Shown one piece after another: positions 1 to 11,574 of a stretch of 64,000 bases of DNA. The notes below the pieces were generated by a model. The model was not told the origin of the DNA. It searched no databases and saw only the letters and a program-made list of their open reading frames with translations. The translations under genes were made by a program, and so were the position numbers. This stretch comes from Vicia villosa. Taxonomy: Eukaryota; Streptophyta; Magnoliopsida; Fabales; Fabaceae. Position 1 is the first letter of the stretch. Every line of letters begins with the position of its first letter. The DNA lies in the NCBI RefSeq assembly GCF_029867415.1, contig NC_081181.1, forward strand, positions 120,791,183-120,855,182. The letters are read 5' to 3'.

Positions 1-1073
1 TAATTATTTAGAACGTACATGGACACACATTAGTCTCATAACAAATGGGCTTCCGGTTCTCGACATGGAACGGAACCGCACTCGGTGAATTAAACATACA
101 TTTCTTAATTCTATTAATGTTAATCCAACATCATGTAACTAAAAGTCCATTTGCCATAACTTTTAAATCAATTAAAAGCATTATATCTAAGCACATTCAT
201 AAAGATCATCAAAAGACCTTTCCAACGCTTCCGACCGGGCTTCGTTTCGAGTTGTAGAACTTAAGTTATGGTCGAAACAATAAAGGAATAATTTTCTGTC
301 AGGTGCAATCGATTTGCACCAGTGTGCAATCGATTGCTCGCTGAACCAGAAGCGCAGAAAGTAAATTTTTCACAATGCAATCGATTGCTTGACCCCTGCA
401 ATCGATTGCTTACTGAACCAGAAGCAAAAATCACATTTTTCTTGCAATATACCAGTTCCAACACATCCTAATCCATCCCAATCCAAACCTTAACATATAA
501 AACAACCCTAGGCACAATTTATCAGTATAGGAGCATGATTTTCAGCATTTAATCAACATGCAAAGGATTTATCACAACCTAAACCCTTATTTCCCAAATC
601 ATGCATTATTCCCAAACTCTACCCAAGGTTCTAACTATTGGAACTCACCTTGAGTTGAGATAAAGATTCTGATTTTGGTTGATTGGGTGATGAAGATGAT
701 GGTGATGATCAAGCCATACTTGTTTCTTGAAGCCAAACCCTCAAAATCTTCCACCATTTGCACATGCATGATGATGTGCTTGAACCTTCTTGCTTCCTCT
801 TCTTCTCCAATCCACGTTCCTTCTTCTTTTCCTCCTACTGTCTAAATTCTGAATTTTCTAAATGGAAAAAGAGGGAATGATAAGTCCAAAATGTCCTTAA
901 GTGGTACATGCAATAATGTCCAATGACCATTATGCCCTTCAACTAGATAGTATTTTCCAATATGCCATGTAGTTCCATTTTAACTAAATGCATGGATTCC
1001 AACTAATCCACTATCTCATTTTTAATAATTCTTGGTGATAAATAAAAATGCTTAAATAAATTGGGATGTTACA
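1..1073 (-). repeat. E1 3' LTR, truncated by the window start
   Basis: This copy matches the part of the right LTR starting near 33893, with few differences, and ends in GATGTTACA at 1073. The left part is outside the window; judging from the right copy, about 1.36 kb is missing. It carries a cluster of ATCGAT-centred palindromes at 303-409 and a TATA-like stretch near 180-189, read on the minus strand. Confidence 0.85.
303..409. repeat. Paired palindrome cluster in E1 LTR (GCAATCGATTGC type)
   Basis: Four palindromes: a 17-bp one at 303-319 and GCAATCGATTGC at 326-337, 377-388 and 398-409. They form two pairs. Each pair is followed by the same linker beginning CTGAACCAGAAGC. The right LTR keeps the same set at 34195-34211, 34218-34229, 34269-34280 and 34290-34301. 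The position is the U3 side of the LTR, about 115 bp upstream (element sense) of a TATA-like sequence. Confidence 0.85.
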
Positions 1074-1086
1074 TTCTCCCCCCCTT
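1074..1086 (-). promoter_or_regulatory. E1 polypurine tract
   Basis: Read on the minus strand this is a G-run followed by AGAA directly against the LTR start TGTAACATCCC. This is the expected plus-strand priming site of an LTR retrotransposon and fixes the orientation of E1. Confidence 0.8.
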
Positions 1087-2619
1087 AAATAGAATTCGCC
1101 CTCGAATTCCTTCCAATCACCATGATAACAAGCTTCTCACATCTTCTTCCAACGAGGGGATGAATGTTCCTTACGTTGCTTCTTTGAATAAAACATATGA
1201 TTTTCTCTGAGTTTCGTTCCATCCAAGAAAATACAATCTGCTAATAAACTTGTGCTCTACTGTCCTCGATTGAAAACCTTAGGTCTCACATAGCACACCT
1301 TTCCTGGTACTCTGTCTTGAGGTACCTAGAAAACGATCCTTCTGAGGTTTCCAATCTTTACTGTTCCGAACTGAGTCTATATAGCTTCAAAACTGATGGA
1401 AATCCATACCTAGTTGGATATTTCTCGTTCCTCATGTCTACCAAACTTATCCTTACTCAACATAAGCCTTAGACCCTCCACTTTTGTCCTTGGTTTCTGG
1501 AAACACTGCCATTCTAAGAAATCTTACCACGACTTCCTTCAATGATGATACTCTAGGTTCACTCCCAAACGGATACTTATCATGTCGCATACCGGCTCAC
1601 TAAATCCCTTGGTCTTGACCCCTAACTTCCTAGATGCTCAAATTGACTTGTCCCCCGCCTACCTTCTCCGTACCACTAAACTTCATGCATCGATCCTTGA
1701 TTCAGCTTTAGACGACATAACTGTAACTGCAAGCCACAAGGGTGTACAATTCTGAAACGACAGTCTTGATACGTCACAAATTACACAAGGCTGCACTGAT
1801 AAAGGGTGAACTCTAACAACAATCCTACAACCATCGCCCAAGCTTTCGCGCATGCTCATAAGTGCACAAGACATATCCATGATGACCCTTCATCAAGCAA
1901 CATCTTTTACTTGACTTCATCATTCCCATGGTCACTATATTCACAAGCTTGACCGTCGACCAAAGGGGAATCTGTTCATACATCAATCATGAAGCCTCCT
2001 CTACGCTGTTACATTAATAATACCTCTCAAGATTATGGTGGATCACTGGGAGATAGGAACAAACGAAACACTACTCTAGCGAGTTCTCTTGGGAAGATAT
2101 CCACATTCCAACGTAAAATCCTACAAGTAGTCCGTCCACCCCACTACATACTTATCTGGTTCTGCCTATCCGTTGCGCTACTCTGATCTCTACCGGTCAC
2201 ACACTCCTTGGAATCCTCTGAATCACACTTCATCCATGGTCCACTTAGTTCCATTACTACACCATACTTAGTCTTTCAGTAGAAATAGTTCCTTCTCGAC
2301 ATTCGTCCAAATACAACACGTGCCAGAACCTTAAGCACACTCATCGCCCACTACTCTCCGAGGTTGAGTAATCCCCAAAATCAAGTCACTAACTTTTCCA
2401 TCATTCTGGATTAAGTCCACTTGAAAACAACTTGGTCCACATGTTTTGGTTCAAGATCTCTTAAAGCCAAATACTTTCTCTGATTACGAGTTTGCCTTAT
2501 CTTACCGACTTCCACATCTTACAGCTTCCACGATGACTCTCCCCAACCATACGACCTCATACCGTTGGTGTGACAATACTTATAATAACCCACGCGACTT
2601 GACTAATGTAATAATCCTT

Positions 2620-3860
2620 TCTTAGTCGTACTTCAATCATGTAGTCCTCCAATGCCTTTCTTCTCTGAATCTGACACAAAGATGACTTCTTCGGTTTTGT
2701 TCCCTAATGCAACATTTCTAACTGCTAAGGTGTAGTTACAAAACAAGAGATCATACTTTGTTCCTTGGACATCTCCCTTCGAAATTCCACGACACTCCCC
2801 AAAACTAATGTGCCTCTACTTTTCCAAGTTCGGCATTTCTACATTACTGAGGACCTACTAATACTCCTCTAGGTATATCCCACATTGAGCAAATCCAAAA
2901 ATACGCTTTATCCAATCCAACATTATTCACCAAGGTTATATAATAACCACACATTGTGTTGTCCAGGATACTCTATTCACACATATCTCATATCTCGGAC
3001 ACTCACGCACAAAGGTTTACCAATCTGACAGATTTAAAACATCCACGATGCAGGAACCTAAAATTCTCACGTGACCAAGACTACCCAAGGTCTCCTCATA
3101 GGCGTAGATTTAGAATCTAATCCATCTCATGGTCACCCGCTCGCATAACCCTGAATCATCGAGCGCAACATATGAATCCTTATCTCACCAACCTTATGAG
3201 AGTTTCGGGTTCGTGTCTCACGAGTGCCAAATCAGGATCCTACCTCGACTTTCAGATCAACACTGCCTCATAGTCGTGCTTCACTGTTTCTGAAGCTGCT
3301 CTCCAACAAACTATCTCAATCGCGCTCCCAAATGCAACGTTTCTAATGTCTTGAGTTTGACCATGATACAATAAATCATACTCCGCGCTTCTGCTTATTG
3401 ATACTGACATTGCTTGACTCTGGGAGTGTACATATACTCTCCTAGACTCATCACATATTGGCTAACTCAGAATACACTCTATCCATTCCAACACTGCTCA
3501 CCAATGGTGGATGCTATCCAAACAATACGTCGGCCAAGAGATAACAACTTCACATAAGTCCCACCATTGGAATTCATGCACCCCCGCCACTTGCCACTTT
3601 ACGAAACAAGAACATCTACAAGGGATCATCTGACATCATCCACGCGGTTACAAACACTTAACACCCTCATAAGCATAGTACTACAACTTGTTCTGTCCCA
3701 CTATTTCCTGATAAGTTAACTACTACCTAGTACGACACATGGGTCCTCGTAACGCCTACCTTAAGAGAATTCGAGTTCGCGTCTTACGAATACCAATCAG
3801 AAACTTGCCTTAAGCTCTGGGTCAACACTGTCCTACATCTGTCAGATCTCGTGTACGATA
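2620..3860. repeat. Diverged tandem duplication inside E1 (unit about 640 bp)
   Basis: Landmarks recur in order at a spacing of about 560-650 bp. They are a TAGTCGTRCTTCA block (about 2622 and 3271), a ..ATGCAACRTTTCTAA block (about 2707 and 3331), a TATCCAWTCCAACA block (about 2910 and 3479) and a TTCGNGTCTYACGA block (about 3210 and 3778). Identity is low enough that boundaries are approximate. Confidence 0.55.
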
Positions 3861-5054
3861 GCAATACTATGGCGTTATACTTGTCTGGTAGTACTAATCA
3901 TGGTGGTCCCACTCTGAAGCCATGTAGTCACGCAACCTACTCTACAGCGTATAACGATCTTCACTCATATCCTATAGTCACGGTCGACAATTTTTGGACA
4001 GGGATCTGTTAAGGTCATCGCTATTCAAAGCCTTCCAACCACACTCCTTAGAAAGCTAAAACCTAAGAGTGTTTCGCGCTCAGGGTTCACTTACTAGGAA
4101 CAATAAGCTAGATCAGAATGGATAAGATTTCGGTTCGAATTATTATGTCATGCGCGTACCCACTTGCACAGTGCATGCATAAGAAATTCTATGAATAGCT
4201 CTTCGCATAGGAATACTAAGGTTCAAACAGTCAATACGACTTTATTCATCCTACGAATACTTCGGAATGACACTAGTTCCCATTCATCTAAATACCCTAA
4301 CACCAGGCATAGTTCTATGGTATCTCTCGGGGTTAGACGAATCATAACTAGTACGAACCTTAGGCTACAACACATCTCGGTTTCACTTGCTTCAACTGTC
4401 GCCTAGCGTAGTTCTAGGACTCATTCACAAGTTAGCAAAAACGGGAGTATAGTAGCTCTTCCCCTAATCGGGTATCCAACTTTTTCCCAATTAGAGACTG
4501 ACATCTTTACTCTTCCAACAATTCTTTACTGGGTAATTCACACACAACTTACGGCTTACCGAAATGACTTGGAGTGAAACATCGCGTTCATCCAAGTACT
4601 GCCCACATCACAGTAACCGGGAGATTTAGAATACTTCGCTAAAATTCCCAAAAGTCTTACATATGACAGGTTCTCAAAACATATCTGCCACTAGCATCGC
4701 GATCGGACAACAAATTTCTAATAGTCCCAGACTTCATTCCACCTTAGAATTCCTTATTATAATCCTACTCAAGTTCTTCACGAAATTTACTCCAACACTA
4801 TCTGGATCCAGATAAGGTCTCACTTCGTCCCATCGGATCTCAAAAACTCCCGACGTCTTAGATCTCTACCATGTCAAGGTCGTCAACTACTTCGGCTCAA
4901 GTCGCTTTGGATCTTACGCGTCCTCATGGTGGCTCTACCACGATCTCATCTATCGCATATACATCCAGTGAGCTGGCCAGGCTCAATGAGTGAATACTAC
5001 GATAGTAAGAATCGGGCGAGCAACACACACATGTGAGGCAGAAGAGAATAGCTA

Positions 5055-5059
5055 GTGAT
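5055..5059. repeat. Left target-site duplication of E2 (GTGAT)
   Basis: GTGAT stands directly before the left LTR and again directly after the right LTR at 32484-32488. It shows a single insertion of the whole Ogre into E1. Confidence 0.95.
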
Positions 5060-5739
5060 TGTCGCGGGGAAAAATCGTTATCTTTTTTTCTGGATGAGAC
5101 ACCTGATGCCTTCTTTGGGCTCGAGTGCTCAAAAAATGATTTTTCTTTTGTACCGACCAAACTTTTTATTGTTTCCAAAGTAGGAAAAGGAAAAAAGCTG
5201 CAATAACCTAAAAAGTGGGGGAGAGATTCCGGGTAAGAGGGTTGGTTATACGAAGGGAAGGTATTAGCACCCAACGTATCTATAGTACTCTATAGGTTTC
5301 TTTGTTTTGTTTATTCCATTCTTGTTGTGGTGGAGGTTCTTGTGAAATAGGTGGGACCTAAGGTGTTTGTTTGATTATGCTCGCAAAGATCATCGCGATC
5401 CTCTGCATACATATCCCTTAGAGGGAATCAGAGCATCTGTAGCTCGGGGTCTACGGGTGCTAAGGTTTGAGTGGTTTGAGAGAGAAGTTTTGTTTTGCTC
5501 GCCAAGGATCGACCTTGTGCCTACGTATTCTCAAAGGGATGTTGAGAAAGTCAGAGCAATCGTAGTTCCCACTTATGCTAGTGGAAGCAAAGGAAAAGAG
5601 ACAAATGTCATCTAAATGTTCGATGTATCTAATCTATATCATCACATACATCTGTTTGTTTTTTGTTTGAAAATCTTTTCATTATAAGCCCGGGGCCATG
5701 CCACTTAGGGTGCTTAGAATGATAAAGATGTTTTTGTTG

Positions 5740-6240
5740 TTTAACCAGCCTTGTGGCAAAAGTTTCAATGAAGTCAGCCTTGTGACAAAAACTTTGATTA
5801 ATCAGCCAGCCTTGTGGCAAAAGTTTCAATGAAGTCAGCCTTGTGACAAAAACTTTGATTAATCATCCAGTACGGTGGTAAAACAGTTTGATTGATTAGC
5901 CAGCCTTGTGGCAAAAAAAAGAAATTTGATTGATTAGCCAGCCTTGTGGCAAAAAGTTTGATTGATTGATTGTTTGTGATGATATAAAAGAGATACTCCT
6001 ATCATAGAGATGAAAAATGTCTAATCTCCTAGGGTATTTGTTTTGGATATTGGGGATGCTTATAAGAAGCCCGTGGGTCCTTGTACGAAGCCCAAGAGGA
6101 GGCTATCCGAGGGTCCTTGCATTGTAAGCCCAAGAGGAGGCTATGGGAGGGACAATCCAGGGTCCTTGCATTGTAAGCCCAAGAGGAGGCTATGGGAGGG
6201 TCACTCGTTTGTACAAAGCCCAAGTGGAGGCATGGTATAG
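5740..6240. repeat. Two short tandem-repeat arrays in the Ogre LTR
   Basis: First array: alternating units built on CAGCCTTGTGGCAAAAG and CAGCCTTGTGACAAAAAC. Second array: three to four units built on AAGCCCAAGAGGAGGCTATG with GGGTCCTTGCATTGT between them. The same arrays occur at about 28238-28738 and, in the solo LTR, at about 56095-56550. They explain several frame-wide but meaningless short open frames. Confidence 0.8.
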
Positions 6241-7402
6241 TTGGTTTGAGCTCTTAGAGCGATTTCACCGGGAAACCATACTCTATGTCCTAACCTAAAC
6301 TAGTGGAGATTCTTTGCACGAAGCCCAATAGGAGGCTATGGGGAACCTAGTGTTGTACTAAGTTGAATAAGCACACATATCACACATATGAACAAACATG
6401 AACAAGTATGAACAAACATGAACAAGTATGAACAATTATATATGTATATGACAAAGTGTGTGTATATAATGGAGTTTATGAAGGAAATATACCTGTAAGC
6501 ATGATCCATTTGTATACACAGGGCTCGGGACTCACACTCGGGGAGAAGTCCACTTGAGTTTATTCAAAGCTATGTAAACAGGTATTTACAAAAGGGCTTG
6601 GGACTTATACCTACATGGAGGCCCATGGTATTTTTGGGAAGATTTAAAGAAACCTTCATTTTTGGTTTGTTATTCAAAGTTTAAAAAAAAGATTGATTGA
6701 GATATGTACAAAAGGTGTACAATGAAATACCTAATTTCATGTACTGGAATGGGTATGTACAAAAGGGCTTGGGACTTATACCTACGTGGAGGCCCGTGGT
6801 ATATTGAAAAGTTTTGAAGTTTTGAAAATGATTTGAAAATTGTTTTGAAAAGATTTTGTTAAGAAGTTTTATTGTTTCGAAAACTGTACAAAAAGAAAAG
6901 AAATGGGACTTACACTCTCTAATATTCGAGAGGCCCCACTTCATTTTGAAAATCGATTGATTAATCAAAAAGGATTTAAAAAAGAAGTGGTTTATCGTTT
7001 TGACAAAGAATCGCGATTGCTCGTCTTAAAACGATTTGAATTTGAAAGAAAACAACTTAATTAAGTTAAAACAAGTTTTAATACTCAATTAAGACCTAAA
7101 TGATTAGGGTTTGATCACAAAAAATATTTATAAGTGATTAGGTTTGAAAATTAAATGAAAAAACAATATTTAAAGTATTTAAAAACACTTAAAAATGTAT
7201 CATTTTAAACCTAATTAAAAGCATATTAAATAAATCTTTTTTTGTGATTTTTTTTGATATTGTCAAAATATGTATATTAAATAAGAGGTGTGTAAAAAAT
7301 GAATAAAAAAATAAGTTGATTTGATTGGTTAAATTAAAGGATGAATTTGTGAAAAAAATGAACAAAATAAGTGATTAAAAAAAATGGTTTTGTCTTCACT
7401 AA

Positions 7403-7455
7403 GACTTGAACCCACGCCCTTGTGTTCACCAGCCAAAACACTTGCCAACCCAGCT
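7403..7455 (-). promoter_or_regulatory. tRNA-like A/B-box module in Ogre LTR
   Basis: On the minus (sense) strand an A-box-like AGCTGGGTTGGCAAG (7455-7441) is followed by a B-box-like GGGTTCAAGTC (7413-7403). The same is found at 29953-29901. The homologous segment of the solo LTR (57983-57928) fits Pol III box consensus much better. Whether it is used as a promoter is unknown. Confidence 0.4.
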
Positions 7456-9985
7456 GCGCGCGCAGCTTGTTACTATAACAACTCCATTTAATTATATTTG
7501 AAAATTAACATTTGAAATTTCTGAACAGAAAATGGCGCCAAGAACACCATCCCCATTTGATTTTGAAAATTCTTGAAACTGAACCAAATTGATCAAGTAA
7601 AGGGTCTATCTTGCTCGGTTTTGGACGAGGAACATGATGATAGCATTTAATTTCATTTATTTTAACCCTAAGGCCATTGATTCTCTGATGAACACGAAGA
7701 ACCCTAATTCTATGATTCATTCTAAAATCGTGTATGTGCAAGTTAAGATGCAATTGATTGAGGGTTAATGATCCTCATAGGTGCAGAAACAAGATGGTAT
7801 GCTCACATTTCATTTATGATGCGTGCAAGTATGAGTTTGAAGTTCATGAGGCTTACCTTCAAAAACGGCCAAAGTGGAGATTGAATTCTTCAGTAGAGGT
7901 GTTACAGATGCTTTGCAATGATCTGGATAGCTTCAATGATGATTATGGAACATGTCTGGATGCTTGGAGTGAACTGAATTCATCTGAGCATAGCCATGAG
8001 ACCCGATCTGCAGTTGCTTGGAGTGAGGATCGAATTTGATGATGGAGGTGTTTCAGATCATGGATGATGATTGGTATAGCTCATATATGATATATGGAAT
8101 GTGTTTGGATGATTAACTTGGACAGATATGGGCTAGTGTGAATTTTGGCATGATAAGGCTCTCTTTATGCAAACATGGTGGTTGAAGAGTGATTCTGAGA
8201 TTTAGGTGTTTTTGGGGTGTGTGGATGGATCAAACACATCACATTTGATGTTTATGAGATGTTAGAACCCTCACTTTGGCCAGAAATTGCAAGAGATGGA
8301 AATTGCAATTCTCCCTCTTTGAAACTCATGAAACTTGCAACTTAAGAAAGAAGAGAGAAAACCTATGATTATGAGGTTTTGGTGTGAATTGAAGAGTGGA
8401 AATGACCTCTATTTATAGGCCAAAGTTTCTGAATACAAAGCTCTTGCAAGTTGATCAAGAATGATGATTTGGCTTAAGAGATAAAATGGAATCTTTCACA
8501 TTAAATGCAAATGGTTAAAGTAACTAAACCATGGTTATTTTGGCCAAGCTTCTTATCTCTTTCCATTCTGATCTCAAATAAGAAAATATCATTCAATCAT
8601 TGCTTTGGTGTGTCATTGCTTGAATTATAGGCCATATAGTATTGAACTTAGTGAAAATGGCTTGTAATTTCATGCATAATGACCTCTAATTGCAAAATTC
8701 AAAACCATAGCTACACTCCATATTTTTTCATGCTCTTGGACATTTTGGAAAGCTCATATTACACACTTCAAAACCCTAGTTGAAAGTTTCTTCAAGATCC
8801 TTAAGGAAGTGGGTGAAAAAGATCCATGAACTTTGAGAAAAATGAAGTTTCAAGTGAAATTTTCCAAAGATGCCAACTTTGAAGCTCCATATCTCTTAAA
8901 TGGTTGATCTTTTGGAAAACAATTATATGTGACAAAGTTGTTCATTGGATCAAAATCTACAACTTTCATGTTGGAAGTTTTTTTCAGTTTGTAGGTGAAA
9001 TTTTGAGTTATTCCCTTCCAAAGTTTGGAAAAAACCATGAAAAACACTTAGAAAAATTTTCTAAGTATGAAAGTCAAACTTTTGACTTTTTGATTCTTGA
9101 TTGATTTTCTTGATTTTTCTTGATCAAATGACTTCTCATATCATATATTGATGATTTAAAACTTCAAAAGTCATGGTTGACCAAAATTCCCCAAAAGTCA
9201 ATGGCGATCTTGTACAGTTGACTTTTTCAGACGAATCGCGTTTCTGGAGATTTCAAATGAAACAGGCTACCCTCATCAAATGAATGGTATGAATGGATCA
9301 CATTGAAGCATTAGAGGATATTGAGCCATGGTTTGAGTTGTGGCACCATGTCCTGATTAAAAAGTCAGTTGTTCAGTGAATTAGGTCAAAAACCCTAATT
9401 GTCGACCTGATGAAATTGATGACTGTGGATCTTGAATTGAGACACAATCTTCATTGGATATTGTCATAGGTATTATTTGAAGATGATTGAAACCTTTGAT
9501 TGACTTCCTGGGGGTTTTTAGGGTTTCCCAAATGTGATCCCTGATTTCAGTCCCTGATAGTTCAAAACCCTGATCTGAGGATTTGTCTGATCAATCTTTG
9601 TGTAGGAGATGTTATGAGCCAATGGATTAGGTCAAAATGATGCACTTGAGGTCTTGATATCATGTCCCAAGCCATTAGGTCAAATTCTGAGCAAAAGTCA
9701 GGAGTGTGCTGTCTTCAGTCAAAACCCTAATTCAGTCGATTCAAAGCTGTTGAGCTTGTTGAAATGAATCTCTGAGGACCAAATGTTGATTATTGATGAA
9801 GATGATTCATTTGAGATGAAGGGAGAACAAAACCCTAATTGATTGTTACTTGTACTGATGAGTGATTTCCAGATTAAACCCTGCTGAGTCACAAGTAGCA
9901 AACACAAGCTATGCAATTTGTTAGAGATGCAAATGATGCATATGCAGATGAGGTGGTATCTTAGGTCAAAAATTGGGGTATGACA

Positions 9986-9999
9986 GATGCCCCTATTTA
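9986..9999 (-). promoter_or_regulatory. E2 polypurine tract
   Basis: Minus-strand reading TAAATAGGGGCATC ends directly at the LTR start TGTCATACC. It is short and broken by pyrimidines, but lies at the right place. Confidence 0.6.
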
Positions 10000-10274
10000 A
10001 GTTTCTTCAACCTGAGACATGAAGATTGAAAATCTTCGTTTTGATAGGGTAGAAGAGACTTAAATATCAGAAGACGCAAATTTTGGACCTAAGATACCAA
10101 AATTGCGAACGATGCCAAAATATCTTTACCGAGGGGATATCAAGAACTGACTCCACTGGGGACAAGAGATTGGGAAGGATGTCTCAATCCGTTTTAGGAA
10201 GAGAATCCGTTTTGTCTTTTCGGGAAAGCAAGTGTATGCTTCACCGGGAAATGATAGCTTTGTGAGAAAAGCTT

Positions 10275-10590
10275 ACCTATCGACATTATCGACTATCAGC
10301 ATGGGGATAGACTTGTTTAATAATGCGAAGGTGAAGGTATGAAACTGCATTACCGACTATCAGCATGGTGACAGACTTGACATGGTAAAAAGAGTTTCAA
10401 AGGTTCGGTTAATATTACCGACTATCAGCCTTGTGATAGACATGTTTAATAATATAACCAGAACAAAAGGATTACCGACTATCAGCCTCGTGATAGTGGT
10501 TTTGAAGACATGATCAATTATCAGCCAAGTGATAAAATGATCTTGGAGACTTTGCTAGGGAAATTACTGGTTATTCAGCCTTGTGAACAG
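10275..10590. repeat. Tandem repeat array in Ogre 3' UTR (ACCGACTATCAGC units)
   Basis: ACCGACTATCAGC (or a close variant such as TATCGACTATCAGC) recurs near 10293, 10351, 10418 and 10472, with further half-units (AATTATCAGCC, GGTTATTCAGCC) to 10585. Spacing is about 55-70 bp. Each is followed by a G-TGATAGAC-like segment. Confidence 0.75.
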
Positions 10591-11264
10591 TAATAAGGCC
10601 CTGATTTGTCAAATGGTCTTCATGATTGATTTCCTGGAGAGGAAAAATCTTTTGAAAGAGAAATAAACCGCTCAGATGATGAGGCTATTGCTTATTGTCT
10701 GTTTTCAACGACTCTGTTTGGTGGAATCGGAATTTGAATTTCTGGCAAAGACAAGGTTCTAACCAAGAATGAATTGGAAAGAAATAGTCAAACAAGACTT
10801 TGTTCCCATGAGGAATGAACTCAAATGGGGATTTTCTCCTTTGTTTTGAGAGGAGAAACTGAAGCAACCTTCTTCCACGAGGAATGATCTCAGTGGGGAA
10901 CTGGAGAAAGAATATTTTATTTCTGCTTATGGGTGACAACCTACTTAGAGAGATGACACGCCCATACTTGTTTCTTTTTTTCTTTTTCTTTTTTTTTGGG
11001 ATAGATATATCCTGAACAAGTGATTTTAAAGCATACATTGAAAAATGCAAGAATGCATAAATGATGCAAATATGTATGAATGATGAATGTCATGAATGTA
11101 GCATGCATGCTGACGATACTGACAGACAAAGAAGTATATACTGGAGATGGACCAATGCCGCAATACAACCAGATACTTGGCAAATGTTTTTCAACATGTT
11201 GTAGATAGCACGGGTGATGAATGGTGCTGCCCGTTTTAAACTTTTCTGGGGAAGATGAGCATCT

Positions 11265-11365
11265 TTTCTTCTTCACTGGAGATGGAAAATCTTCGACACT
11301 GGGGATAAAAGACCTTCTTCACTGGGGATAGAAGAGCTTTTCCACTGGGGATAGAAGACCTTTTC
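11265..11365. repeat. Four about 30-bp tandem units in Ogre 3' UTR
   Basis: CACTGG(A/G)GATRRAA repeats four times: 11274, 11299, 11320 and 11343 are approximate unit starts. Each is followed by a CTT-rich tail. Confidence 0.7.
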
Positions 11366-11569
11366 CTATCATAATCTTTGATTCATCCCATGGAGATAGC
11401 TGTTGATGTTCCTTCTGTTGTTCATAACTCAAAGGAAAGTTTCGCTTTTATTTTGAAAAAGTGAAGTAAAATTCATTTAAAACTTTTTTTTTTCTTTTCT
11501 TTCAAAAACGAATAACACAATTAAAGCGTCATTTTGCAAGCTAAAAGAAATTAGAGATTGCAAACAAGT

Positions 11570-11574
11570 GGGCA
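11570..11574. repeat. Left target-site duplication of E3 (GGGCA)
   Basis: GGGCA directly precedes the left LTR of E3 and directly follows its right LTR at 16581-16585. It confirms insertion into the Ogre 3' untranslated region. Confidence 0.95.

Larger units (their letters stand above)
1087..5059 (-). other. E1 internal region, no coding sequence recognised
   Basis: Almost 4 kb with only short random open frames on both strands; the longest, at 4924-5274, merely crosses into the Ogre LTR. I recognise no gag, protease, RT or integrase motif. An old, diverged tandem duplication is visible: roughly 2620-3266 and 3267-3860 share matching landmarks in the same order. Examples are the AATGCAAC-RTTTCTAA motif near 2706 and 3331, and the GAG-TTCG-GTCT block near 3196 and 3761. 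The last five bases (GTGAT) are one copy of the Ogre target duplication. Confidence 0.6.
5060..9985 (-). repeat. E2 3' LTR
   Basis: A 4926-bp LTR, near-identical to 27558-32483. The small open frames inside it are not genes: they recur in every LTR copy and match no family I know. Internal structure includes a minisatellite with the unit GCCAGCCTTGTGGCAAAAG (5740-5960), a second one with GCCCAAGAGGAGGCTATGG (6080-6230), and a tRNA-like module at 7403-7455. Confidence 0.95.
10000..11569 (-). other. E2 3' untranslated region, distal part, with tandem repeats
   Basis: There is no credible coding frame; the 121- and 111-aa frames around 10685-11276 are built on simple sequence. Two minisatellite-like arrays are visible: units with ACCGACTATCAGC..GTGATAGAC (about 10275-10560) and about 30-bp units with CACTGGGGATAGAAGA (about 11265-11365). 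Ogre 3' untranslated regions are known to be hypervariable and to breed tandem repeats, some of which became satellites. Confidence 0.7.

Noticed and set aside
1087..5059. A decayed pol gene in E1
   Set aside because: I looked for RT (Y-x-DD), protease (DTG) and integrase blocks on both strands and recognised none. A profile search could still reveal very old remnants.
5740..6240. CRISPR-like array of short repeats
   Set aside because: The units are adjacent minisatellite repeats with diverged copies, without unique spacers of constant size, in plant DNA.
5367..9104. Several 60-95 codon frames in the Ogre LTR (also at 27865-31602 and 55660-60436)
   Set aside because: They recur in each LTR copy because the LTR is repeated, are built partly on minisatellites, and match no protein family. 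The diverged solo LTR breaks several of them.
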